A DNA stretch of 64,000 bases, from positions 17,360,001 to 17,424,000 of the forward strand of contig CM055612.1 of NCBI GenBank assembly GCA_029379385.1, given 5' to 3'. The stretch is from Quillaja saponaria. Lineage: Eukaryota > Streptophyta > Magnoliopsida > Fabales > Quillajaceae. The first letter of the stretch is position 1, and the number at the start of each line of letters is the position of its first letter. Under the pieces are notes generated by a model, which was not told the origin of the DNA, did not search any database, and saw nothing but the letters and a program-made list of their open reading frames with translations. A program made the position numbers and the translations under genes. This document shows, in pieces, positions 9,751-21,064 of this stretch.

Positions 9751-12700
9751 GTGCTACTTGCACCACATCCTTGCTTACAATGTTCTATCAAGAGTATGCT
9801 ACCAAAAACAGAGAAGTTACCTGATAATTTTCACCAATCAAAGAAGTTAGTTGATGAACTGGGGTTAGAATATAAACAAATACATGCATACCCAAATGAT
9901 TGTATCTTATACTATGATAAAGATGAAGATAAGACAATGTTCCCTATTTGTAATCACCAACGATACAAGACTAAGAAAGCCCGTAATTCAAAAGAGAAAG
10001 ATGTTCCTTACAAGATATTAAGGTACTTTCCAATTATTCCAAAACTTCAGAGATTGTATATGTTAGATAAGACTGCAAGACATATGAGATGGCATATGGA
10101 AGGTGTTCGTCGTGACCTAAATTTAATAACTTATCCGTCGGATGCTGAAGCCTGGAATAAATTTGATGTTTCTCACCCTGATTTTGCAAGTGAGATTCGA
10201 AATGTCTGTCTTGGGCTTTCTACCGATGGATTTAACCCATTTGGAAATTCAAGTGTACCGGTTACTTATTGGCCTGTTTTCATTACTCCATACAATCTAC
10301 CGCTGAGCATGTGCATGAAACGAACATCAATATTCTTGACATTGGTTATTCCTGGCCCTAATTCACAAAAAAAAACACTTAGATGTTTACTTGAGATCTT
10401 TGGTGGATGAGCTGAAAATTCTATAGGATGAAGGTGTCTTCACTTTTGATGCTTACAAAAAACAGAATTTCTTAATGAGGGCTTCACTTTTATGAACAAT
10501 CAGTGATTTTCCTGCATATGGGATGTTATACGGGTGGAGTACGTAGGGGAAACTTGCTTGTCCAATTTGCATGAAAAGAACTAAATTATTTTATCTCAAG
10601 AAAGGTGGTAAATGTTATTGGTTTGATTGTCATCAAAAAATTTTGTCAATGGATCATCAGTTTCGAAGAAACAAGAATGATTTCAAAAAGGGAATTGTTG
10701 AGAAATCACCCCCACCCCTACGATTGAGAGGTGCAAAAGTCAATACACGAGTATTTAAGCATCCTCAAATCACATTTGGCAGAAAGAGTGGTAGGCAAAA
10801 ACATGATGGGTTTGGTAAGGATCATAATTGGACAAAGCGTAGTGTCTTTTGGGAATTATCGTATTGGGATACTAATTTGATTCGCCACAATTTGGATGTC
10901 ATGCATATTGAAAAAAATGTTTTTGATAATATGTTCAAAACCCTTATGAATGTTAAGGAAAAAATGGAAGACAATCTAAAGGCACGTGAGGATTTACAAT
11001 TGCTATGCAAGCGTCCAGAATTAGAGCTATACAAGCATGGTGACAAGTTAATGAAACCAAAAGCTGTATATGTTTTAACAAATGATCAATTAAAAGAAGT
11101 TTGTGAGTGGTTAAAACAATTGCGTTTTCCAGATAGTTATGTATCCAATATAGCTCGTTGCGTTAATGTTACCGAGAAGAAACTATACGGCAGGAAAAGT
11201 CATGATTGTCATGTGTTTCTACAGAGATTATTGCCATTAGCTACACAAGACTTTTTGCTTAAACCAATATGGGGAGCACTAACAGAATTAAGCCAATTTT
11301 TTATGGATATATGTTCAACTGAAATACAAGCTGATCATATGCTCCAACTAGAAGCTAACATTGTTGAAATCTTATGCAAGTTGGAAATGATATACATTCC
11401 TAGTCTTTTTGATTCAATGGAGCAATTAATTGTCCATCTACCATATGAGATTAGAGTTGAAGGCCCTGTACAATATCATTGGATGTACCCATTCAAGAGG
11501 TGAAGTTACATAACTTGATATATCATTTACAAAGTCATAAATTTGAATATCTTTTTCAATACTAATGTTGATTTTAATTGTTAGGTGCATGCATGATTTA
11601 AAAAAACAAATCACAATAAAGCGCGTATAAAGAGGTCTATTTGTGAAGAATACATGTTAGAAGAGGTTTCAAATTTTTGTTCAATGTATTTTGGACTACA
11701 TATTCGTACAAGACGTATAAGACTCTCCCAAAATGATGTTGGAGATCAAGAGATTCATCGGACTACTCCATGTCTCTCAATTTTTGAATATCATGGAAGA
11801 CATTTCGGTAGGAGTTGGACTAAAAATCTACATGATATAGATATGGAAGCTGCAGAGACATATGTTCACCTAAATTGTAGTGAGATTGAACCATACATTG
11901 AGTAAGAATTTTCTAATTCACCTCCTAACTAATAACCAATTAAATATATGTCATTCATTTATATAAATTAATATCGCTTTTAACAGGAAATTTGATGGCA
12001 TGTTGAGCGTCATCAATCCTCTTATCACTGCTCAACAAATTGAGAAGAAAAGGGAGAATGGTTTCTCAAAATGGATGAAACAACTTATGAGTATGACACT
12101 TTAATATATATTTATTACTAAACATTTTATGCTATTAATAAGATATAATTAATTATATTCTTTTAACTAATGATTTTTTTAATTAGGCTAATGAGAATCG
12201 CATTGACGGACTCTCATACGAGATATGGCTCGTGGTTCTCAAAATTGTGTTAAATGTTACATGCTTTCATTGTCAACGGATACAGGTTTCAAACTAAGAA
12301 TTATGGGAAAAATAAGACAACAATAAGCAGTGGTGTTTGTGTTTTAGGTAGTAACTATGGTAATGATGCATTAGATTATTATGGGATAGTCGAGGAAATT
12401 TTAGAATTCACTTACCTAGGTAACAATAACAAGGTGGTTCTATTTAGATATAAGTGGTTTGACCCGATTAATGGGGTTCGAAATGAAAAAAGTATGGAAT
12501 TGTGGAAATCAATCACAAGTCCAAACTTCGGTCATTTGAGCCATTTATATTAGCTAAGCAAGCCCAACAAATGTACTACACGAAATATCCAACTTCAGAA
12601 AATAAAGATAGGGTTGATTGGTGGACTGCATGCAAAGTTAAAATCAAGGTGCATACTTCTGAGGTGTATATGAAGGAAGAAAATCATAATTACTATCAGA

Positions 12701-13002
12701 ATGATGTTGGACCTACCTATTCGTCATTTAGATTCCAATCTGATGAAATTGACCAACCAGTTATTTTGTTTGATGGAGGCATCATGGAAGAAGTGAATCT
12801 GAATGAGTTAACACCTCGTACTAAAAATGGGACAAGAAATGAACTTCAAGAGAATGTTAATGTGGGTGATGATGATGATGATATAAATGATAAGGAAGAT
12901 GAGGCAGAAGAGGCAGAATGGCAATTAGAAAGTGATGATACGAATAACATTAAAAAAATTATGTTGGTAATGTGTATGTTATTAATACGCCATTCAATAT
13001 AA
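9751..13002 (+). pseudogene. TNP2-like CACTA transposase pseudogene
   Basis: Transposase of the tnp2 (Transposase_21) family, followed by DUF4218- and DUF4216-type regions; it would cut and join transposon ends in the nucleus. The readable order is PNDCILYYDKDED (9890s), MRWHMEG (10090s), FNPFGNSSV (10240s), HNLDVMHIEKNVFDN (about 10890-10930, the most conserved block), ARCVNVTEKKLYG and the LRFP segment of DUF4218 (to 11503). An exon 11585-11905, one at about 11987-12090 and a DUF4216 part with SSGVCVLGS, YYGIVEEILEFTY and VVLFRYKWFD (12190-12553) follow, then an acidic tail. Likely introns lie at 11504-11584, 11906-11986 and about 12090-12186. Lesions: a frameshift at an A-run near 10372, then in-frame stops near 10420, 10498 and 10545, two of them where the family has Trp. 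The N-terminus is absent. Confidence 0.85.
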
Positions 13003-13087
13003 TATTTGCCTTATGTTAATAGTTAAATTTTATCGTATGCCATTACAAATATATGTTATTTTGTGTATACTATTTGTATTATGAAAT

Positions 13088-13342
13088 ATGCCACCACGGA
13101 GCAGCAAACCTGCAGTGCATACTAGAGTGCAAGGAGTGACATACCAGAATCCTTCATCATCTTGGTGGGAGTCTGTATCACCTATACTTCCTTCACCATT
13201 CACCTCACACACTATTTCTCCATCACCGGTTACTCCGGCCGAGAGTCCATCATTAGCCTCACATGATATTGACAATGCAGATCCACACCCTATCATCAGT
13301 ATAGAGCCAGGAACAAATCTGTAAGTTATACACTTATTTGTT

Positions 13343-13379
<37 letters not shown>

Positions 13380-14818
13380 TTTGATTTCATTTTTTTTTAT
13401 CTAAATCTTTTATGTGCATGCAGTCGGAGGTTCTATCCATTGACTGTCACTCATGAAATAGGCAGTGAAATTATTTCTCATATACCTGCCCTAATAGCAA
13501 CCTATAAATCATATCCTCATGACGTTAAGGATTCACTCTTTGACTCATTTATGGTAAAATTTATGTATAATTAAAATTTGTATATGATTGAATGTTATTT
13601 GCTAACTATTATATATTTTACTTTTTAGAGGAGATTTCGTTTTGCATCTGAGTATGATAGGTCTATAGCTCACATTGTGTAGGAAAAGACTGCATAAGAA
13701 CGATTCAATCAACTACTTCATAATGTGAGAAATATGGCTAGGGTAAAAAGTAGATCACAAAACCCATTAGATTGGAAAGGATTCGGTCCAGCAGTTATTC
13801 GATCTGAATATTTTAATGAGTTGTGTGAAACAACATGGAATACAGAGGAATGGAAACATAAGTCGGCAACTGCTATGAAAAATCGAAGTTCAATGCCAGA
13901 GGCTAGTGTTCAGGCTGAAGCTTCACGCACATTCGTTCGTCATAAGGAGATTATGGTAAACAAATGAATCATTTAATTTACCAACTCATAATTTTTTAAT
14001 GAAGGCATGTATAAGTTATGTTTGTTTTGCAAGAAAAAGAGCTGAAATGACCTATCCGATATAAGGAGTTATTTGACTTAAGAGAAAGACAGGAGAGTTT
14101 ATTTCTCAGCATTCACAAAATGTCAGCTTAAGTGTTAACCTTTAAAATAAGTGATTATTTTTTATATATTTAATGAAATTTATATAACTTAAATTTTTTT
14201 AATTTATAGGAAGGGTATTCTGGTAGAGTTACTGAAAAATATGGAGAGAATGGAAGTTCCTCGTCTACTGAATTGGTTATAGATATGGATGCGTGGTTAT
14301 GTTCTACTAGTAAGCCAAAGAATGGTATGAGTTTATGGCTTTAGTCGTACTCTTGACCCTTGTTATTCACGTTCCTCATCTTCGGCCAGTGTTAGCTCAC
14401 ATCCAGCTAGTTCATTATCTAGTGAGCCTGTCTCAAAAGAACATTTTTTAAGTATCATGCAAACCGAGATGCGTACTGAGTTACGCTCTGAGATTCAGAC
14501 ACGAAATCAAGAGATATGTAGTTATGTTGATAATGCGCTAAAAGGTGTTGTGGATGCGATTAAACAGTTGACAACTTCTTTCTCTCAATCGTCCCGGGCA
14601 CGTGGGCATCAGAAAAGGAAAGCAAAAGGAAAATATGGACGACAAATTGTAAGTTTTGTTTCAATTATGAAAAATAGAAACTAATTAAATTATACAAATT
14701 TACTTATATAAATTTACTTTTTTTTACTTATTAGGATGATAATGTTGAAGATGAAGATGATGAAGATGATGAAGATGATAAAGATGAATCCGATGAGGAT
14801 CTTGGTGACGATGATTAA
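13088..14818 (+). pseudogene. Transposase_24 / TNPA-like CACTA gene, broken
   Basis: This is the second CACTA gene, a relative of the plant Ptta/En/Spm Transposase_24 family, thought to bind subterminal repeats. Exon 1 (13088-13322) is Ser/Pro-rich. An intron holding a TA microsatellite follows, then RRFYPLTVTHEIGSE (13424-13552), then RFRFASEYD and the family signature WNTEEWKHKS ... KNRSSMPEA (13725-13967). Next come GYSGRVTEKYG, a helical RSEIQTRNQEICSYVDNA segment (14457-14650) and a last exon of Asp/Glu repeats ending at the TAA at 14816-14818. Damage: stops TAG near 13681 and TAA near 13695, and a frameshift near 14333. The gene sits directly after the TNP2 pseudogene on the same strand, as in other CACTA elements. 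Confidence 0.75.
13346..13374. repeat. (TA)n microsatellite in intron
   Basis: About 14 TA units lie inside the first intron of the TNPA-like pseudogene, between the donor at about 13322 and the acceptor CAG just before 13424. It is non-coding and likely length-polymorphic. Confidence 0.9.
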
Positions 14819-15089
14819 GATGTAGTTTCTTACTTAGTTTTTGGACAAGGTTTTATTATCTTTTAAGTTTAATTTTATTACATATTTGGATATGTTAAAT
14901 GTTGAATGTGTCTAAAGTTAGTTGGATATGTGTTGAAACTTTGTTGAATTGATATAATTTTCTTTTGTTAATGGAACGTGTTCATTATAGTTTGGTTTTT
15001 GAATTTATTGATGTTACATGGTCAAAATATGTGTAAAAAATATGGAAAAATGAATTAAAATGCATAAATATATTAAAAACTATTACAAT

Positions 15090-15743
15090 TAGCAACATAA
15101 TAGTGACGATTTTGTGACCAAATATGCACATTATATTTTCAGATTAGCGACAAATTTATGACGGAATAGCAATGAAAATATTTTGCAAAGGATTTGTGAT
15201 GGAAATAATTTTCTTAATTAACTTAATTTTGTAACGGATTTGTGATGGTTTTGCAACGGATTAAAATTTCTGAAGTTTTACAATTACGACACATTTGCGA
15301 CGGATTGAAATTTAAGATTGCAACAGATTTGTGACGGAATTTTGCCAAGAAATTATGGCGGATTTGCGACCAAATTATGATCTTAATTTGCAACAGATTT
15401 GTGACGGATTTGCTATGGAATTAAAAGTTGTTCATTGTAAAATTTGCGACGGATTTGCAACGAAATTTGTGACGGAATTTATTATCGCAATTTAACGATA
15501 GTTTTATTGAATTTTTTTGCAAATAATTTGCTATGAAATAGTGACGAAATACTCCCCTCGCTATACATTTATGACGGATGTACAACCGAATTATTTTCGT
15601 CGCAAAATTGAGTCGAGAAATTTACAATAGACATAATCGGTCACAAATCCGTCACAAGTTCGTCACAAATCCAATTTGCGATGGACTTACTATGGATTTG
15701 TGACGGATTGAGCCTGTCGCTAAACTGTTTTTTTCTAGTAGTG
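15090..15743. repeat. CACTA subterminal repeats and right terminal inverted repeat
   Basis: A word close to TTTGTGACGGA or TTTGCGACGGA recurs at least fifteen times in about 600 bp, mostly in one orientation up to about 15480, then also inverted (CCGTCACAAA-type, about 15640-15670). Such arrays are where TNPA-type proteins bind in the En/Spm family. The block ends in CTAGTAGTG at 15743. The motif differs from the GGCGAGG motif of the CACTA element at 849-4994, so the two elements belong to different families. Confidence 0.8.
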
Positions 15744-17094
15744 TTCTAAATTTGATACAAATCTGTATAAGAAAATAAATAGCACATAATAGAATAAGAA
15801 TAATTTAGAACAATAACAAGAAAATTGACTAAGGAATTTTCTTAGTTACGAATTAATAAATATTAGGATAAATGTAGATAATCACTTATCTTTTCTTGTG
15901 TGTGGTGCACGATTAGATAATTAAATGCAAGATATGACTATCGGACAAAAGAAATCATATGATTCATAAATTTATAATTTTTACATTTTTGTTCATATAT
16001 TTTTAAAATTTTAATCTATTTTTCTGTTTTTTAATATTATATATACATATATATATGATAAGAACTATCTTTAAGAAATATTATAGTAATTATCATGACA
16101 CGAAATATTCTTAAAATAATATATTTATAATATTTTTTATTTTGATTAATGTTGACTTAAAAAAAAAAAAAAACAAACAAACAAACAAGACAAAACAAAA
16201 ATATTTTAGTGGCAAGTGAAATGAATTTATATATTTTATATCTTTTTTATAAAAGAAAAAAACTGTTAAAAAAAAATAATAGACTTTTAAGTGATGAAAG
16301 AAATTTGGGGAAGAAAGAAAAGGGGATTGGTGCCATTTGAGACTTTCTATTTTGGTTTATTGTTATCTTATCTTATCCACTAGAATACTATCACCCATAT
16401 AAAAATAGAATAATCTTGCTTCTACAAGATTAAAACCCCATTTTGAATTTATTTATCATATCCTGTGACATGCATCAAATAGTTAATTAAGCCGAATAAG
16501 ATATAAATATGCAACTTTCCTTATCCGGTTTGCCAAACACAGCCTTAATGGACAATGATGTGACTGATGGTCTCTCATGTGACCAACCCACATGGCATAA
16601 TAAGAGATTAAGAAATTGACACGTGGCTTAAATATTAAATAAAATTCAATTTTTGCCTAAGAATGAAAATATTTTTTTAATTAAAAAATTCGGTAAATAT
16701 AAAAAATAAAACAAAAATCTTTACCAAACACCACCTCCACTACTGTCCAACCTCCAAAATTTGACGCCCTTCGTCAGTCGCCACCTACCAACAATCTCTT
16801 TCACACGATGTTGATTGTCACCTTCAACTTAGCGAAGATGACAATCCCCACCATCGGACCCATCGCAAACAACTACAACCGTTATCGAGACCTCTAAAGA
16901 CAATAACCCACTGTGTGGGATTGCTAGATGCGATGACAACCATTATGGGGGTTACTGGAGACAATAACAACTAGTGTTATTTTTAAAAATAATACTAGTG
17001 TTAGCCAATAAAAAAAGAAAAAAAAAAAAAAACTTTTTGAATTGGGACTAAGAAAAGAGCATCTGCAGTCCAACCCAGATTGGCACATCATTGC

Positions 17095-17223
17095 TGGGCT
17101 GTAATTCAAGAGTCCATCTGGGAGTAGAATAAAAGAGGTCACTTTTGTAATTCAATCGAAATTTCTAAAAATCGGAATAACAGTGCAACCCTAACCCACA
17201 TAACCCACCCATGAATATAAATA
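17095..17223 (+). promoter_or_regulatory. RPS28: RPS28 copy A promoter: site II, telo-box, TATA
   Basis: Three motifs typical of plant ribosomal protein promoters occur in order: TGGGCT (17095-17100, a site II element), AACCCTAA (17187-17194, a telo-box) and TATAAATA (17216-17223). A TSS about 30 bp downstream would fall near 17250. Motif roles come from general knowledge of plant ribosomal protein genes. The arrangement repeats in copy B, except for the site II motif. Confidence 0.65.
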
Positions 17224-18716
17224 CAACTTTACAGCCTCAATCCCAATTCCCAAGAGATTTCTCTCCCACATAATCACACTGCGACATATCTTGTTTAATT
17301 ACGAACAGCTACCTAACCAGGTACGTCATTCCACATTCTCATGAATTACTACTTCTTTCTTTGCTGATTTCCCATAATTTTTTGTTCTTTCTTATAGATC
17401 GTTCAATTTTCTTTTTCTATTCTATCTATAGAAAAGAAAAACACGATCTTTGTCATTTTCTTTTTATTTTTAAAATGCATATGTGAAATCTGATACAAAT
17501 GTAACCCTTTTTGTTGTTTTTATAATTTTAGATTTGATTCTTTTTGCCATCTTTAATCATTTTTAACTGTTATGCTTTGATGATTTTCAATTGCTGGGAA
17601 TAAAAGAATATTTTAGGGCAATTCATTTGTGGCCTTGTTTTGCACCTCTTCGTCAATTAATGATTTTGCTTTGTTTTTGTGTTCCTTTATATAATTGCTA
17701 AATCATCTGGAAACATTCATTTTGAATTTCTCATTTCTTCCATTTTGATTTCCAAACTGAAAAACTATATAATGTTTGTAACCGTTTACAATTATTTGAA
17801 TTCAGTAAAACATACATTGAAATAATGCAAACGCAAACGCAAACGCAAAAACCAAACAAAGCTAGCCAGTTTTGAATAAACTTTTTCAGAACAAATTTTT
17901 GATTAACATTCTTTATTTTTTAGCATAAACGCTATTCATTTTTCATTTGGAACTCTACTTTGAGCTTGAGCGTTTTGATTGTTTTGAGATGAAAACCAGA
18001 GATGAGAATAAAAGAGAAAACAAAAATATAGAGCAACAAGAAAAATCGCCATGGGTATTTGTTTTGGAACTTTATACAATCAGCATCTACTTATTATGAT
18101 GTATGGATTATAGATTTCGCATAAATTTTCATTTTGTTGATTATGATTATATGTTTAATTATTTAAAACACTTATAAAATTATATGGGTGGGACTACTTT
18201 TATGGACAAAGTGGAATTAGTTCCACTCCTTATCTCATAAGTGGATCCTATTTATGTGTGACACACCCACATGTGATTAAAGGAACTAAGTCCAATGTGC
18301 AAGATTAGTGACTTCCAATTATATTACATTTGCGATCTTAAAAATTTTCGTATCCACGATGCTCTCCATATGTTGTTTGAAGAATTGACTGATATAGGTA
18401 GAAGATTCACAACACAGCATGGTTAAAATTAGTTGGGTGTATTTGACTTAAATGTTTATGAATAACAATCCCTGTGATGTATATCATCATTTTCATTGGT
18501 GCTGTCATATATTATAAAGAAGCACTACGTATATATATTTGGTAGGACACTTAGGTCTGATTCTAATGTATAAACAAGCTAGTAAAAGTTTTAACTATTT
18601 GGATTTTTGTTCTTGACAATTAACATTTGCTCTCTCTTTCTGTCATATATATTTGATCAGTTTTAATGACATTTAAAACTATGGTGTTATATATTTGATT
18701 TCAGTAGATCTGCAAA

Positions 18717-18914
18717 ATGAATTCGGAGTTGAAGTATGCTACTGTTATAAAGGTAATAGGCAGGACAGGTTCAAGAGGGCAAGTGACTCAAGTGCGAGTG
18801 CAGTTTACAGATGATACAAAGAGACAAATCACTAGGAACGTCAAGGGACCTGTCAGAGAAGGAGATATCCTCACTCTCATGGAGTCCGAAAGGGAAGCAA
18901 GAAGGCTGCGTTGA
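18717..18914 (+). CDS. RPS28: 40S ribosomal protein S28 (eS28), copy A
   Basis: A 65-residue protein matching eukaryotic eS28 over its length: the V-T-Q-V-R-V strand (residues 23-28), then the almost invariant [15 protein letters not shown] and [11 protein letters not shown]-terminus. eS28 is a small-subunit protein near the mRNA exit channel in the cytosolic ribosome. The length is as in other plants (about 64-65 aa). The start is the ATG 12 nt after the acceptor of a long 5'-UTR intron: donor CCAG|GTACGT at 17320/17321, acceptor TTTCAG at 18704. The coding region has no intron. AATAAA lies at 18997-19002. It is one of two copies in the window; the other differs at residue 13 (Val here, Leu there) plus one silent change. 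It looks intact and expressed. Confidence 0.96.
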   Translation: MNSELKYATVIKVIGRTGSRGQVTQVRVQFTDDTKRQITRNVKGPVREGDILTLMESEREARRLR

Positions 18915-19255
18915 GTTAATCATCTAACATAACCAAATGCCCCTCTTACGAGATTTTTTTCGCTAAATCAAACTCTTTGCTGGGATTGCTTTCTTGAATA
19001 AAATTTTACACTGAACTTGTCTCTTTGCAAAGGATTTAGTAGTTTTTTATTCTTCTGATCTAAGTGGAGGAAAACGTTCCTTTTTGCATGCATACTTTGA
19101 TGATGTTTTGGTAGAAATGGAACAGGTTTTTATTTTTCTAATTCCTTTGCATCTATTTCTTTATATCTCTTGTCTTCATTCTCGGATGTTCTCTAAATCT
19201 TTTAGGAGTCAGGAAAATCATTAATTAAGAAATTACAATCTTAAGAGCCAATGTA

Positions 19256-19291
19256 CTCTTTGCTGGGATTGCTTTCTTGAATAAAATTTTA
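19256..19291 (+). repeat. 36-bp copy of the RPS28 3' UTR at a deletion junction
   Basis: The 36 bases at 18973-19008, in the 3' UTR of RPS28 copy A and including its AATAAA, recur perfectly at 19256-19291. In copy B the flanking sequences (AGCCAATGTA ending at 59660, and ATTGTTTCC starting at about 62315) are separated by about 2.65 kb instead. The repeat therefore sits exactly at the breakpoint, like templated filler DNA from end-joining repair. Its fourth base matches copy A, not copy B, so it was copied within A. Confidence 0.85.
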
Positions 19292-20126
19292 ATTGTTTCC
19301 AGCATCATTTTTATTGACAAATTTAATTTGTTGACAATTATATTTCACCTCCAATATTTATGAGATATAGCAAAAATAACAAAAAAATTATCCACGCAAA
19401 ATATAGTAGAAGAGATGAAAAAAAAAAATCAACAAACAATCTTATGTGATTCGGCACCCAATGTCTACGTTCATCAATAAGAATAGAAATTTGAATATAC
19501 TAAGAAATATTTAATAAAATAGTATAAGACAGTCGAATCACTCTTCTTAATTACATCCTTACCAATCTCTCATGGATCTCACACCCATACTACTCATGCG
19601 ATCTCAAATATATTTATAAGTCTCAAAATGCTATGTATTTATATTATATATATATACATAGAATTTGTCAAACTTTTAATTTCTAAGTATAACTAGAAAT
19701 CTAGAATCACTTACGGATACCCGTGAAGGGTTAATGGGCCAGGCTTAACAATTGGACTTGAGTCTAGATAGATGAGAGTGCCAAATGTAGATAAATCACT
19801 CACAACCTAGAATCATACAAAATTGTCTGACATTATATTGTACATGCAATCAGTTTCAATCAAAACCATGATTTTTAAACAAATTTTCACCTAAGACATA
19901 AGACATAATTCATTCACCCAAGCAACACAAGTCAATCTTTCAATCAAAAACCACAAGACTAGCCAGAACCTTGGCTCTGATACCAAAATATAACATCATG
20001 TCTCTCATTACTTTAATATTTTTTCCATAATCAAATACCTTGATCTATTAACATCTTTTTTATTTTCTTAGTTGTACAAGTTCCAATTATACTATAGCTA
20101 CAAGCTACGGCATCCCACATTAAAAC

Positions 20127-20769
20127 TTTTACTTATTCATATAATTTCGACCCAGACGTATTCGGGATGTCCTTAATAACCAACGAATGGCAAGTGTTTT
20201 TCGTTGTGTGGATCCTATTTCAATGGGAACTACACATCTTGCAATATGAAAAACAGATATTGAGTTGTGTCAGCTGTATCCATCATAACCCCCTGATCTT
20301 TTTCAGCCGGGCCAAGTTGAGCCATATTGGATTCGGTAGGGTCTGTCATCCCTAAATACTAACAAAACGAGGCTCTTCTTCTCTAATCCTTCGCAGTTGA
20401 TCATTTATAACTTAAAACATAAGTGAGCTTGATGCTATAACCAACATCCATCACGCCAAAAGAAGGGAAAAAAAAAAAAAAGAATAGCAACCATAATCTG
20501 ATTTTATCAAATTTATAATTCTTTGTATGTAAAATTATATAAGATATTGATTTTAAGATTGAATTTAACATCCATTAAACATCATCAAATTTGAAGTGAA
20601 CGTAATGGTATTATAACTACCTTCCACCCCACCAAAAGAAAATAAAAACCAAATAAGACAAGCAGGATGTGATGCAGTTTTTTTTTTTGTAAGATGGATC
20701 TTCACTATGTATATATGGGAAACACAAAAAATGCACCATCACAGTGTGATGTAAAACAGTAAGAAACAA
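20127..20769. other. Intergenic, no gene recognised
   Basis: A short plus-strand ORF (20167-20355) has no recognisable domain and no splice or promoter context, and I do not accept it. The part from about 20440 resembles 27060-27200 in wording (for example TGATTTTATC ... GATGTGATGCAGTTTT), so it is probably a dispersed repeat or an edge of the tandem duplication. Confidence 0.4.
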
Positions 20770-21064
20770 GCTCTAGTTTCATGGATTTACCACAGGATGA
20801 AACAAAGGACTCTAGAACAATTTTAGTGCAATAAATGATTTAAAACCAAATGTTTACTGGGGAATAATTGAGGTCTAATGCAACTTATTTGAATCTTCAC
20901 TTTGAGCCATTCTATCAACTGAAGTTTAAAAGTCAAAACTACTACTTCTAAAGGACCAAATTTGCTCCTAGAATATTCATCCAGTACCATGATTAATATG
21001 AAGCATCAGAAATTGCAGGACAACTACCAAGTATAAGGTGACGAAGATATTTTCTTCTTATTCT

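Larger units (their letters stand above)
9725..15743 (+). mobile_element. CACTA (En/Spm) transposon, left-truncated, genes broken
   Basis: The element carries the two gene types of plant CACTA transposons in the usual order, a TNP2-like transposase (9751-13002) and a Transposase_24/TNPA-like gene (13088-14818). A subterminal repeat region (about 15090-15730) and a right terminus CTAGTAGTG ending at 15743 follow; its reverse complement is CACTACTAGAAAAA, the canonical superfamily end. No matching left end was found in the window. The TNP2 N-terminal region is missing and the left edge abuts a LINE reverse transcriptase at about 9725. The expected target duplication, TTC (15744-15746), therefore cannot be tested. 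Both genes carry stops and frameshifts, so the element is not autonomous. Confidence 0.85.
15850..20126 (+). repeat. Segmental duplication, copy A (RPS28 region)
   Basis: This stretch aligns in direct orientation with 55993-63104, starting at TTAATAAATATTAGG (about 15850 and 55993) and ending after CATCCCACATTAAAAC (20126 and 63104). The match covers the RPS28 gene, its promoter and intron, and about 900 bp beyond. Differences are scattered substitutions, an indel of about 290 bp upstream of the promoter (near 16972) and a 2.65-kb indel at 19256. The left edge of copy A lies about 100 bp from the right end of the CACTA element. Copies are about 40 kb apart. Confidence 0.9.

Noticed and set aside
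16500..16550. CCGGTTTGCCAAACACAGCC, a MITE-like right end in both RPS28 duplication copies
   Set aside because: The candidate left end in copy B (about 55939) matches only weakly and no target duplication is present, so the element could not be defined.
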